NCBI GenBank assembly: GCA_963924555.1
Contig: OZ004595.1
Coordinates: 1,736,001-1,800,000 of the forward strand
DNA: 64,000 nucleotides
From: Crambe crambe
Lineage: Eukaryota > Porifera > Demospongiae > Poecilosclerida > Crambeidae
Direction of reading: 5' to 3'
Shown here in pieces: positions 1 through 38,800 of this stretch (position 1 is the first letter of the stretch; the number at the start of each line of letters is the position of its first letter). Made by a program: the position numbers and the translations under genes. A model generated the notes under the pieces. The model did not search any database. It was not told the DNA's origin and saw nothing but the letters and a program-made list of their open reading frames with translations.

Positions 1-26571
<26,571 letters not shown>

Positions 26572-26685
26572 ACTTTTAACTCTTTAAACCCTTAGTTGCT
26601 GTAGCTAGCTAGATAGTATTGTTTTCTACTGTATATTATAAGACTGCAGCTATCTCACTTATGTAAACTGTCATGCTGGTATGAT

Positions 26686-26691
26686 AATAAA
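26686..26691 (+). terminator. Poly(A) signal of gene A
   Basis: AATAAA lies 115 bp past the gene A stop codon and ahead of the gene B promoter region. Position and motif fit a 3' end signal; the cleavage site is not determined. Confidence 0.6.
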
Positions 26692-26699
26692 AATTAATT

Positions 26700-26860
26700 A
26701 ATATTGATTGGGTTAGATGAGGGAGGGGCTTTATAAAATTCATAGTAGTGCGATGAAGAGGTCACCAGCCCCACCCCTAGAACGTATTTAGCACGCGCTG
26801 CTATTATAATGACGTAATGACTGCATACCAGCCCCACCCACTTTAGTTTGTGTACGGTAA
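26700..26860 (+). promoter_or_regulatory. Intergenic promoter region of gene B
   Basis: Only 289 bp separate the gene A stop and the gene B start. The segment has two copies of an ACCAGCCCCACCC box (about 26763 and 26827) and a CRE-like TGACGTAA at 26810-26817, 44 bp before the ATG. No convincing TATA box. Function is inferred from position. Confidence 0.4.
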
Positions 26861-29800
26861 ATGGAGGCGATGTGCCAATGGGTGAGTATAGTTTTGTTTT
26901 TCCTGTCCTTTCTTCATCTAACTCGGAATCAGAGTAAGTCTGCCATTATTTGTGCGAGTTAATAAATGTTATTTTAAGCGGTATGAGCTGTTAGCGCTAG
27001 CTAGTATAGTTATAATGATAATATTTAATGTGTCACAATGAGAAAACAATTTGTTCACAATCTACCCTGGGAGCTGATCTCTGTTTACTTCTACTCTCCC
27101 TGGGAGGGGTGGACCTAGGTGGCATCCTTTTGAGTCATCAACTATTTGTACTTACTTGACAATGAGTGTTTGCTAGAAGTACTGTACAGCCACAGAAGGT
27201 GCAGCTGCAGCTGCTGGTGTTTGAAATTAGTCAAGAATTGAGCAATTATAGCTAACAAACACTTAGATGAAAAAGTAATAGTCTGATGATCAGACTACGC
27301 TGAGATCACTTCTTTACTTTGCTATGTCTCAGTGACACCTAGTTATTACAACCATTTCAACCTCCTCAAAGAGACCACTTCCCTTCTTGAATGGTCTCAA
27401 TGGGCAGGTTATAACTCTATCATCATTACAAGGTGATTTTTTCTCCCAATCAAACAGCAGATTTATGTCTTGAGAATGAAGAGTTACGTCTTGTTGGAGG
27501 GGCAACCACCAGTGAAGGTCGCGTAGAAATATGCATCAACCATCGATGGGGCACCATCTGCAACAATCTCTGGGATAATTTAGATGCACAGGTAGTATGC
27601 AGACAACTAATGTTGCCAACAAGAAGTAAGCTCTATATAATATCAGAGAGCTACGTATTAAAGATATTGATCCTAAAATGTGCACTATGGATGAACAAGA
27701 AGTAGTGGTTTACGGTTTATCTGTCAAGTGTCTGTGTATAAAGATTCTAGTAACTATCTGTCAAAACTCTCAGTTAAAATCGGGTAATGTAGGCTTGGTG
27801 ATTGCATAGTACTTGACTCCTTTTTTTTCTGGACCTAAAAGCCTCAAATTCCACTGTAATTCGAACTGATACTTGAGACAGTCAGAATTGTCATACTGTA
27901 GCTACTGGTCTCTGGTTCAGTTGTGACAGTCACAGGAAGAATTATCAATAATGAAATATCATATCAAACTTTGGCAAATGACTTTTAGTTTATTTGAAAG
28001 TGTCATTTTCCCCTGCAGGTGCTACTGCTGTGCCCAGTGGGTACTTCAGGCCAGGCAGTGGCCAAATATGGCTGGACAATGTGCAATGTAATGGCGGAGA
28101 GGCAAAGCTTCTATTCTGCTCATCAAGTGAACAGGGGCTTAGTAACTGTGATCACGATAATGATGCTGGTGTGATATGCCTGTCTGATCCAGGTTAGGAA
28201 ATTTTGCACCACCAAGGAACAATACGCATTATGTGTGTCCAGGATGAATCTGTGTGCACCCCTTGTTAGTTTCTGGTACTTCCTCTTCTCCATTTCCATG
28301 TGGGCAGTGGTTAATAGGACTAATATGGCTTCTGGTTTAGCATTATATTTCACAAATCATTTTAATTTTGCTTCTTAGCACGTGAGTGGATGTAAATATC
28401 ACATGACCACATACTGGCACTTGCATAGGCATTAGTAGTCCTCAGATCACTGCTGAAATCAGCAGGAGACTGGAAACTAATGATTAACTTGGTGTGGCCT
28501 TATCTGCTACGGCCCCAGGTATAATTATTCTCAAAATATGCCATTCCCATCCTCCCAAAATATCCCTCAGCTACTGCATACATGTAGCTAAACCCTATCA
28601 AGGCTGAAAGTTATAGTTCAACTTTTCAGCCCTAAAATTTTATGGAATAAGGACTGAGTTATAACCTAACATCTCTTTATATAATACCTTCTTGTCATAG
28701 TTTGTGAGTTTGGGGATGTAAGACTAGCTGCAGGACTGACAGATTTGTATGGACGTGTGGAGATATGCGTTGACAATGCATGGGGCACTATCTGTGACCC
28801 AACATGGAGAAACATTGATGCTACAGTGGTGTGTCGACAGCTGGGACATTCATCCACAGGTACATAGCTATGTGTTGCCTATAGCAACAAGACTAACTAG
28901 ATTCATGACTATACATGTGTGCCCACCATGGGCGTAGCCAGGGGTGGTTCGGGTGGTTTGGTCGAACCACCTTTTCAAAATGAAAAAAAAAATTTTTTAA
29001 GCGCAAGTGCGCGCTATGCACGTACACGCGTTCGTGAACGACCGATTAATCGATCGATTAATCGATCGATCTTGAACTCAAAGCGAGAGAGAAACGAGTG
29101 AAGCTTATTATTTTTGTCCAGAAAAGGTCAGTTTTGCTCATAACTCAGCCCTACTGGGCAGTTAGTGGCTTAGTGCCTGCGACTATGACTACAAAGTATA
29201 AATCTTGCTGTAAAAACTGTACAGGTAGCTAGCAGATAGTGAAGAAGTGGTACCATCTTCATCTACTCATTCCCTGTCTTCATATGCTGCGTTATCAAAA
29301 GAGGGTGTGGTTTTAGGAAAGTGGGCGTGGTCATTTGCAAAAAAATTTTCCGCGCTTACGTGTGGATATTTTTGAACCCCCTCTCAAAAAACTCTGGCTA
29401 CGGGCCTGCCCACACAAAATTTAATACTGAATGTGCACTGGGTCACATGGAAGGAACATGGTAACTTTAAGGTACAGTAAGATTTGAAGCTTTAGCAGGT
29501 TTTTTAATTGCCTTTTTTTTTTCTTTTTTTTTTCTTTTGAAAATGGTAAGGTGTGGTCAGCCATACAGATCAGAGGGGGTCCTCTGATTCCTAACATAAT
29601 AATAGACGAGAGCAGATTTTTCAAAGACCAAACTTCATGTGCCTCCCTGGTCATCTCTAGATCTGTCTATACCGTCTTACTTCAAATAGGTGCTGTGGCA
29701 CTGAGCTCAGACCAAATACTTGATGGTACAGGACAGATATGGCTGGAGGATGTCCACTGTGCAGGAACAGAGTCTCGGTTGATAAACTGCCCATCCAGTC

Positions 29801-32800
29801 CCATAGGATCCCAAAACTGTAATCACAACAACGACGTTGGAGTTATCTGTCAGCCCAGTACTCCTGGTAAGTAGCCACCTTTGTCCTAATCATCTGGTTT
29901 CACAAATGGAGTGCCTCATTCACATAAGATTTAGTTACAGTGGAATCTTTCAATGACTTGCTGTGTGCAGACACATCTGGGACCAGAAAAGAGTGTTTGA
30001 ATCAATTTAAAAAGACGTACACCTTTTGGTGCCCAGATCAGAGGTGTAGCCACAGAACTTTGAGTGGTCTGGTGTGTTTGTGCGTGGAATTTTTCGGCCA
30101 CTTTTTTGATCAGTAAAGTAAATGGATGATTAAGGTGTGTGGTGTTTTAAATAAAAGTGGTCCGGAAAAAACTGGACCAACCGGAGTGATGGATGCACCC
30201 CTGCAGATTAATTTAAAAAGTGTCCTTTTACTGTCCAGAAGTTTACTACAATTATGAACAGGGCAGAGAGAGGGAAGTGTCTGCATTCTAGTCCAAACCA
30301 CTAGCAAAAAACAGACCTAGAAACATAAACTGAGTTATTATTAACTACTTGATCACAAGTGTCAACTGCAACTCTTTGCTACATACAGTATGTACTGAAG
30401 GAGATGTCCGCTTATCCAGCCTGATTGGTGTTAGTTCGCTTGAAGGTCGAGTTGAGGTATGCAGACGGAATTCCTGGGGAACTATTTGTGATAGGAGCAG
30501 CTTATGGGGGATAGAGAGTGCAACGGTGGTGTGCAGGCAACTTGGCTACTCCGCTATAGGTATAATAATTGTAATATTGTATCATCAAAATGAGGTGTCA
30601 CATTCAGTAGTGGATATAGAGGAATAGAGAGAAGTATTTTTCTCCATGTGTTCTTTTTTTTGGAAGCTCCCCTCTGATAGCGCCACATGGTTAATTCTGA
30701 TTCACAATAGAAGGAAGAACTAACACTTAAATTCTACTGGTGCCTTATAAGTCATTGCTTGCCACTATCTGATTCTCTCATGTGTGATTTTTTTAGGTGC
30801 ACAAAGTGCAATGGGTCAGAGTAACTTTGGTGTGGCCACTGGAGACATTCAATTAGATAATGTGCAGTGTTTGGGCTCTGAACGAAGATTAGTTGACTGT
30901 CCATCCAGCTCAACAGTGCCAGCAAATTGCACCCACAGAGAAGACGTTGGAGTCAGATGTCAACCTCTGATAAGTATGTTCAGATAAGTAGCTATAGGGG
31001 CTAGGCTAATACAGTTCACGATAGAATAATTTCCTTGATCAAAAAATGCCCTCAAATAGTCACCACCCTCATAGTAGCTAGCTCCCAGGATTGAGTACCA
31101 CACTTGATTAGTTGCCATGCAAACTCTAATGAGAGCCCACTAGTCATGCTCATAAGACGTGTACCTGCAAAGAAGATTTTTAGAGTCAGGTTGGAAGTTC
31201 CCTGTACCTGCACTCTTCCCAGGTAGCTACCAAGCTGGAAGACGAAGAGCTAGTTAACACAATTTTTCATTCAACGCTACCTTCAAGTAGTGGCTGCTAG
31301 TATGTGCGGAATTAGCTTCAAGCTTTAATTTGGTGCTAATACTTTAATTCAGACTGGGTCTTTTGCACCATATAATCACCAGATTGTGTTTTGTAGGATG
31401 CAATCAGGGAAGCGTGAGACTTGTGGGAGGACGAACACCTTCTGAAGGAAGGGTAGAGATTTGTGACGATAATGAGTGGGGAACTGTGTGTGATGATTCG
31501 TGGGGCTCACCTGATGCAGCTGTGGTATGCCTGCAACTACAATTACCAAGCTCAGGTATGTAGAAAAGAAATATGGGATCAGCCACGATTCTTGACATTG
31601 ATAAAGATAAAACTCAAAAGTATTCTTTCTCCAAATATTCACCAGGGGTCACAGCATTGACCAGTAGAATATGGATCCCAGAAATGAAAAATTGGAATAT
31701 TGATTTTCCTTTCTTTTGATCCCAGTTAAAGAGACCACATTGAGAAATTTGATTGTATGCATTAACATTTTGATGTTTGCAACTCAATTTCGATTCATAG
31801 CTGCCATTGCAGTATCTCGAGCTGGTTTTGGCAGAGCCAACAACACAGTGAGAATCGTCCTAGATAATGTACGCTGTGTTGGAAATGAAATGGATTTACT
31901 ATCTTGCTGGCACAGTCCTCTTGGTGTGCACAACTGTGGCCATCGTGAAGATGCTGGAGTTATATGCCAGGGCTCCTTGGCCACCGCTGGTAAGTGGAAA
32001 ACCTCATCCCATTGTCCGTATATATGTACAATCATATTAATTTATAAGGGGATGGCTCCTGTAGTAATTATACAAAGGGGTGGCCCCTGTAGTAATTAGT
32101 AAGAGGGATGGCTCCTGTAGTAATTATACAAAGGGGTGGCCCCTGTAGTAATTAGTAAGAGGGATGGCTCCTGTAGTAATTATACAAAGGGGTGGCCCCT
32201 GTAGTAATTAGTAAGAGGGATGGCTCCTGTAGTAATTATACAAGGGGGTGTCCCCTGTAGTAATTAGTAAGGGGGGTGGCTCCTGTAGTAATTATACAAG
32301 GGGGTGTCCCCTGTAGTAATTAGTAAGAGGGATGGCTCCTGTAGTAATTATACAAGGGGGTGTCCCCTGTAGTAATTAGTAAGAGGGATGGCTCCTGTAG
32401 TAATTATACAAAGGGGTGGCCCCTGTAGTAATTAGTAAGAGGGATGGCTCCTGTAGTAATTATACAAGGGGGTGTCCCCTGTAGTAATTAGTAAGGGGGA
32501 TGGCTCCTGTAGTAATTATACAAGGGGGTGTCCCCTGTAGTAATTAGTAAGGGGGGTGGCTCCTGTAGTAATTATACAAGGGGGTGTCCCCTGTAGTAAT
32601 TAGTAAGGGGGATGGCTCCTGTAGTAATTATACAAGGGGGTGTCCCCTGTAGTAATTAGTAAGAGGGATGGCTCCTGTAGTAATTATACAAGGGGGTGTC
32701 CCCTGTAGTAATTAGTAAGGGGGATGGCTCCTGTAGTAATTATACAAGGGGGTGTCCCCTGTAGTAATTAGTAAGGGGGGTGGCTCCTGTAGTAATTATA

Positions 32801-35800
32801 CAAGGGGGTGTCCCCTGTAGTAATTAGTAAGGGGGATGGCTCCTGTAGTAATTATACAAGGGGTGGCCCCTGTAGTAATCAAGGGGTGGAGTAGCTGCCA
32901 ACCAAAGTCATCAGCAAAACATTTTGTCTGCAAAATGTATAGGATCTCGGATTGCCTTGAGATACTAGCTAGCTATTCATTCTGTGTTCCTTCCTTCTTC
33001 CTTAGCATTTGTTAAAGGAGCTGTCAGATTAGCTGGAGGCACTAGTGGACAGGAAGGGCGAGTGGAAGTCTTCAAGAACAACCAGTGGGGCACTGTGTGT
33101 GGCATCCTCTGGGACCGGACTGATGCAAGTGTCGTGTGCAGGCAGTTGGGGTATTCCCCTTTTGGTAAGTCCCCAGTTTTTTGTTTTTTGTTGTTTTTTG
33201 TTGTTATTGTTGTTGTTGTTTTTGGGGGGGAGGAGGAGGAGGGAGGAGGAAAAGGGAAGGGAGGGGAGAAGATAAGATCGAGGTATCTTCCAAATGTAAA
33301 TCATGGTCACTATAATCATTATAGCAGTTCAATGTATTCTAACGAGGAGGAGAGACAGATCAAGAATGTTATCAATGATATTCATGTGAAAAATCATAGG
33401 ACGAATAATATTGCTGCATTACTAAAATTAATCATAGTCAAAGATTTTGTGTAGCTATTGTCCTATGATAGTAAAGCCATACTGGATACTTTCAGTCTAA
33501 CTTATGCAGCAGCTAAAGTACAGACTTGTGTCGAAATGAATTAAACTTCATAAACTTCATGCAGGAGCTGAAGCTCTGGGTTCTGCAGTGTTTGGTGGTG
33601 GTATAGGTCAGATATGGATCACCAATGTGCAGTGCATTGGCAATGAGAGTCGTTTGTTCGACTGTACTTACGTTTCTGGAGTGGCAGACTTCAGATGTGA
33701 TCATAATGAAGATGTTGGAGTCAGATGTCGTGACTTTGATAGTAAGTGTTGAGTACAACTGAAAGGATAAAGCTATCATGTAGTAAGCTATGTATAGCCA
33801 AGAAGTAGCTAATTACAATTTTATTTTAATCAAATGTCCCATCACAGCAGAATCCCTCCATAAAATGTCCTAATTATTATTAGAAAAGCATCCTCATCTA
33901 ATTAGAGAAACATCCTCATCTAATTAGAGAAACATCCTCATCTAATTAGAGAAACATCCTCATCTAATTTGAGAAGCACCCTTGTCTAATTAGAGAAACA
34001 TCCTCCTCTAATTAGAGAAATGTCCTCATCTAATTAGAGAAACATCCTCATCTAATTAGAGAAACATCCTCATCTAATTAGAGAAACATCCTCCTCTAAT
34101 TAGAGAAACATCCTCCTCTAATTAGAGAAATGTCCTCATCTAATGAGAGAAGCATCCTGTCTAATTAGAGAAACATCCTCATGCAATTAGAGAGACATTC
34201 TCACTAATTTCAGGGTATAATATACTCATAAATTGATACAGCAGAATTATCATAACCCGTCCATGTGGATTCACCAAGATGTGAAATACTCTACTGCATG
34301 GGGTCCCTTTATATATATTTGAATCGACCCCTGAAATGATCGAGGATATTTCTCTAATTAGATAGACAGATCACACGACTTACTATTAAAGATCACATGA
34401 CCTGCTCTCTTCTAATACAGCTCTAGGTCCTTCAAGCAACTTGCATGTAGTGTACTCTATCATGAACTGTAGACGAGTGTTCATCACTTGGGATCCACCA
34501 GATGACGAGAGAGGTAGATTTATATTGCAATTGATACTGTAAAAGTTGAGTCCTTTAGCTATTGTGTCATATTATCTTCAGTGTAGCTCTTGTAATAAAT
34601 GAATCAATGAATATGAAAATGCAATCCCATTGTAGAAATTATTACGAATCCAATTTTTTTGCCATTTTTGGGCTTGGTACTGACATAATTCTTAATGCAC
34701 AATTATTAATCTCACTAACACTGTCCAATCATGTTAATGGCTAATTATTAAATTAATGTATACCATGCTATCTTGACCTTTTCCCCTCTTTAGCCATTAC
34801 TGGTTACAGTATTAACCTGACAATTCTTGCTGGAAGAACATCGAGTTCTGGGATTCTCTTCTCTGGAACAAACAGTTTGGAGCTGACATCACTTACCTGC
34901 TGTGCCGGATACTCATACAGTGTCACAGCCAATGCTATGGAACCAGGAGTTCCAAGCGATGTTCTCATGTTCAGAACACTGCCAAATATTACAGGTACAT
35001 AATAACAGCCTATCAACCACAAGGGAACTATAAAAACACACACACAGTAGCTATCACAGGAATGAGTTCTATGTCATGATTTGCTTTATTTCAGTATTGA
35101 GCAAAGTGAACCCCCTCCATGTAATCACGCAAATTTCAGATTTATTGATATTATATCTTATTACATGAGTCAGAGTGGAGTTATTTCATGAGTAAGGCGG
35201 CCATATGAGCCAAAGGCGAGTGAAAATACAGCCTATGAGTGAAATTACTCACGACGAGTGTGATAAATGATTTATGCTTTACTCACCAATTGAATATGTT
35301 GCATGATACACAAACCTCAATTATATGGACAAAAATTATGAATGGTACAAATTTTAAATGCTGTGAAAAATTATCATGAACTAAAGAGAATCAAATAGGA
35401 GATTGTTTCTATAAAATCCAGTGAGAATGATGATCACAATTAACTTTCAGTGAGACTTGATATCTTCACTACATTGATATACAGATCGGATCATTGTTGT
35501 GGCTCGAGCTCTCAATGACACTGCAATTACACTGCAATGGACCACTCCAGAATCAGTTATCCGCCAGCAAGTGAACTCATATAACATTGGAGTTACTTCT
35601 GAATGTTACACAAATGAGTTCAAGAGGTCACAAACTTTCAACATCGTTACTTCCAATAGGAATATACACAAGTCCATATATAATTTAGGTGAGAATTTGT
35701 GTGAAAGTTAGACGTAGAAATATTCGTAATGGATTAATTTTTAACTTTTAACAAACCTAATGTCTTCATCATTATTCTGTTCTTGCAGAGCCTTTCATTC

Positions 35801-38800
35801 CGTACCGTATAAGAGTGAATGTGACAATATGCAACTCTATAGTTCCTGTTTACAACCATATCATCTATACTCAGATAGGTATGTTTAGTATAATGTAGCT
35901 ATGACATCACCCTACTAAGCAGACCTCATCCATGCATGACCAAACAGATCACCAGACCTCATCCATGACTAAACAGACTTCCATCAGATCTTTAAGCAGA
36001 CATTCACCAGATCCTTAAGCAGACATTGTCCATCACCCCACCAGGGAGAGGGGAGGGGAACTCTCTTAGTGGACCCTACCATTATGTGGAAAATTTATTT
36101 TAACAAGAATCACTATCACATTATCGATCATTATACAAGAGTTGGAAATGCTAAGTAATTAATATCCATATAATAAGTTCATCAATTCACCATGACGTCA
36201 TATCATACAGCTGCTTATGTCCCATAGTTCTCAAAATCATGCAGTGAAGTAGTTCTTTTGAAGGGTCACATGAATAGCAGCTAGTCTAGTCCCAATCACA
36301 TGCCTCCTACTTTCCCAGAGTTTGGACTTTTGTTTACGAATGGCAGTTGAGATGATATTCACACACCCTGTGCACCCTGTGGCTCAGACAAGGAGGCGTG
36401 CATTGTGAATATTCATTGCTATATAACACCTTTGATTCAGAGTATTCTCTCAGCTAATTATGAGTGTGGAGACAGTAATTGGATTCCACAACCATATCCT
36501 GCAGCTGCCTAGCACCTGCATGGTTTAATTCTAGATGAAAGTATTTCATGGCGGACATTTTTTGTGATAATAATTGTGCAAAATACCTTTATTTATTGAT
36601 GTCATTTCTATTCTATAGCTAATCATACTATACAGTATTAAAATATGATTCCCTTTGAGAACATGCTGTAAAAATCTTCTACACAGAAAGTCTCATCATA
36701 GCTAACTCATCTTCAGATCATGTAGCAGCTGCCACCATCACAAGAGTCAGCAGAGAGATGTCAACTAGTGTCGATGTTCGATTCCATGTGCCTTTGAGTG
36801 AAAGGAATGCTGACTACTTTGAAATCTCATACTATAACTACTCTGGATCTTCCTTCAATCCAGTAAGCTAACTTTTGAGTTTGTATGTGACAATATAGCT
36901 GGCCTTCTATAACTCAGAATGCAAATTGGTGTAGAGATAATAGAACACATGTATGCATGGTAGAAGTCAAAGTTTTAAACAATGTCTACCTGGGACTCTC
37001 ATATTATTAGCTATAACTAGTCTGCATGGATCTGCCTTCTTTTTTTATTTTATTCGAGCAGCGATTGATTATTAACACCATTCAAACCACAAATCGGAGT
37101 CTTATCATACACAATCTCGAGTCCTGTCTGCAATATTGGGTGACAGTTACAAGTGTGAATTGTGGATCCAGAATTGATAGCAGTCCAGAAAGGATAAACC
37201 TCAAGGAGCCGAAGGATTTTCAAATCAGTATTATGCTTGGAAAAAATGAACATTGTGAATCTTGGATCACACGAAACAATAGAAATCTTATACTGCTTGA
37301 TATCAAAAGAGGGATAAGAGAACAATTAGCTTCAGATGACTGCAATCTAAACGTCTCGTGCATTGCTAATGACAGGCTGGACTGTGAGAGTGGCCGAACT
37401 TCAAACATGGTTGAGTTCCAGTAAGTTTGTGGTCACTTAAAAGAAAGAGTATAGTATAGTACCACATTTATTTCTTTTAGAGCTACTCTTGTGAGTCTTA
37501 ATGGTTTAAGTAGCGAGGAACAAGTTTCATGCTTAAACCGTTGGGTCTCCACTGTTGGAAAGATTGAGATTCAAGGAAAAACACTGGTATGTACATATAC
37601 TGCAAGCATTGGGACATATTGGGACATCATTTTTGTGGATTGTAATAATAAGCAACATTAAGTAACTCATTTCTAATGAAAAATGTCTACAGTATGATTT
37701 CTCTCTGAAATGCTCTTTTTTTTTTTGTTGCAGCCTATCATGTCTCCCGGGATGATGACTATGCAGTCGAATGGTCTTGCTTTTGTGTGGGTTTTGCTGG
37801 CTCTGGTCTTGACTGGAATTATCATTGCCATTCCAGTTATCATTTTGGCAAGTCTATGCAAAAGAATGAAGATCCGGGGGAAGTGAGTTACTTCTTTAAT
37901 ATAATATGAGCTGAGGCAAGCATGAGTCATTGCTGCATCGAGTGCAGTGGTAGTTTATTAGGGGTTAAGCTATTCTGGAGATAATCAGATGCTTCTAATA
38001 TCCCAGTGTGCATTTTATTGTGATCACTCACTTGATTTATTTGTTTGTTTGTTCATTCATTTGCTTGTTTGTTTGTTTGTTTGTTTGCAATTTGTCTGTT
38101 TGATTGATTGATTGATTGATTTTCATCGTACTTCTTATTATTAGTGTGCAAGAAATGGATGAAACTGCTGGCAGGGAAGCAAGAGTTACTGAGAATAAAC
38201 TCTACAAACCTCCAGTCGATCATCCTGCCCAGGAAACCACTGAAACAGAGGTCAGTCAGTTAGCACATCAGTGCTGCATCACAGGCAGCAGTTGGTCGGG
38301 CCAGCCAGTGATCAATATTAGCAGGGAATAATATGTAGAATATCTGACAAGGGGATGCGTGGTCCTACCAATGTATTATTAAATTCATGGGATGATATCA
38401 AGTGAGGTTTAATCATATAAGTTGTCAAGATATTGTCAGTGGTTAGGTACATGCAGTGGGCATTCCATGATCCACTGTGTCCAACTATTATTCTCCTTTA
38501 ACTACTTGCTTGAATGTGCAGCTAACTTGGTCTGCATAGTGTGTGTGCATTGTGAAAATTAAAGGAGTCTCTCTATCACTATGAGACTGGCACACAGAGT
38601 TAAAAATAAAGTGCGTAGGGTGGGCCATAGCAATAAAACATGAGAATTGAACAATCAGAAATTAAGCATTGTCACTGGCAGTCTACGCTAAGACCACGGT
38701 ATTGGGCTGACCACTTCCGGTTGAGATGCAGCAGGCTACAAGGCGGGAAAATGGAGGCAAACCTGAGGCAATTTGTTTTTTGATATTATTGACAGTTAGA

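Larger units (their letters stand above)
27458..33741 (+). other. Gene B SRCR domains 1 to 5
   Basis: Exon pairs: 27458-27625, 28019-28192; 28701-28859, 29690-29866; 30389-30559, 30797-30973; 31397-31555, 31801-31989; 33006-33164, 33565-33741. Domain 1 starts at a tandem CAGCAG acceptor, so the alternative start 27461 would drop one residue. Domain 1 ends its first half with QLMLP and domain 4 with QLQLP, unlike the QLGFS of gene A. Domain 5 has Phe at both extra-cysteine positions (AFVKGAVR and VEVF) and CGILW in place of CDDxW. Long introns 28860-29689 and 31990-33005 hold an inverted-repeat element and a minisatellite. Confidence 0.9.

Noticed and set aside
29950-30330. Second MITE-like insertion in gene B intron (GGTGTAGCC ... 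GGTGCATCC)
   Set aside because: The candidate ends match poorly and no target duplication is clear.
32047-34200. Possible CRISPR-like arrays (repeats of 22 and 28 bp)
   Set aside because: No unique spacers, no cas genes, and eukaryotic intron context; they are plain minisatellites.
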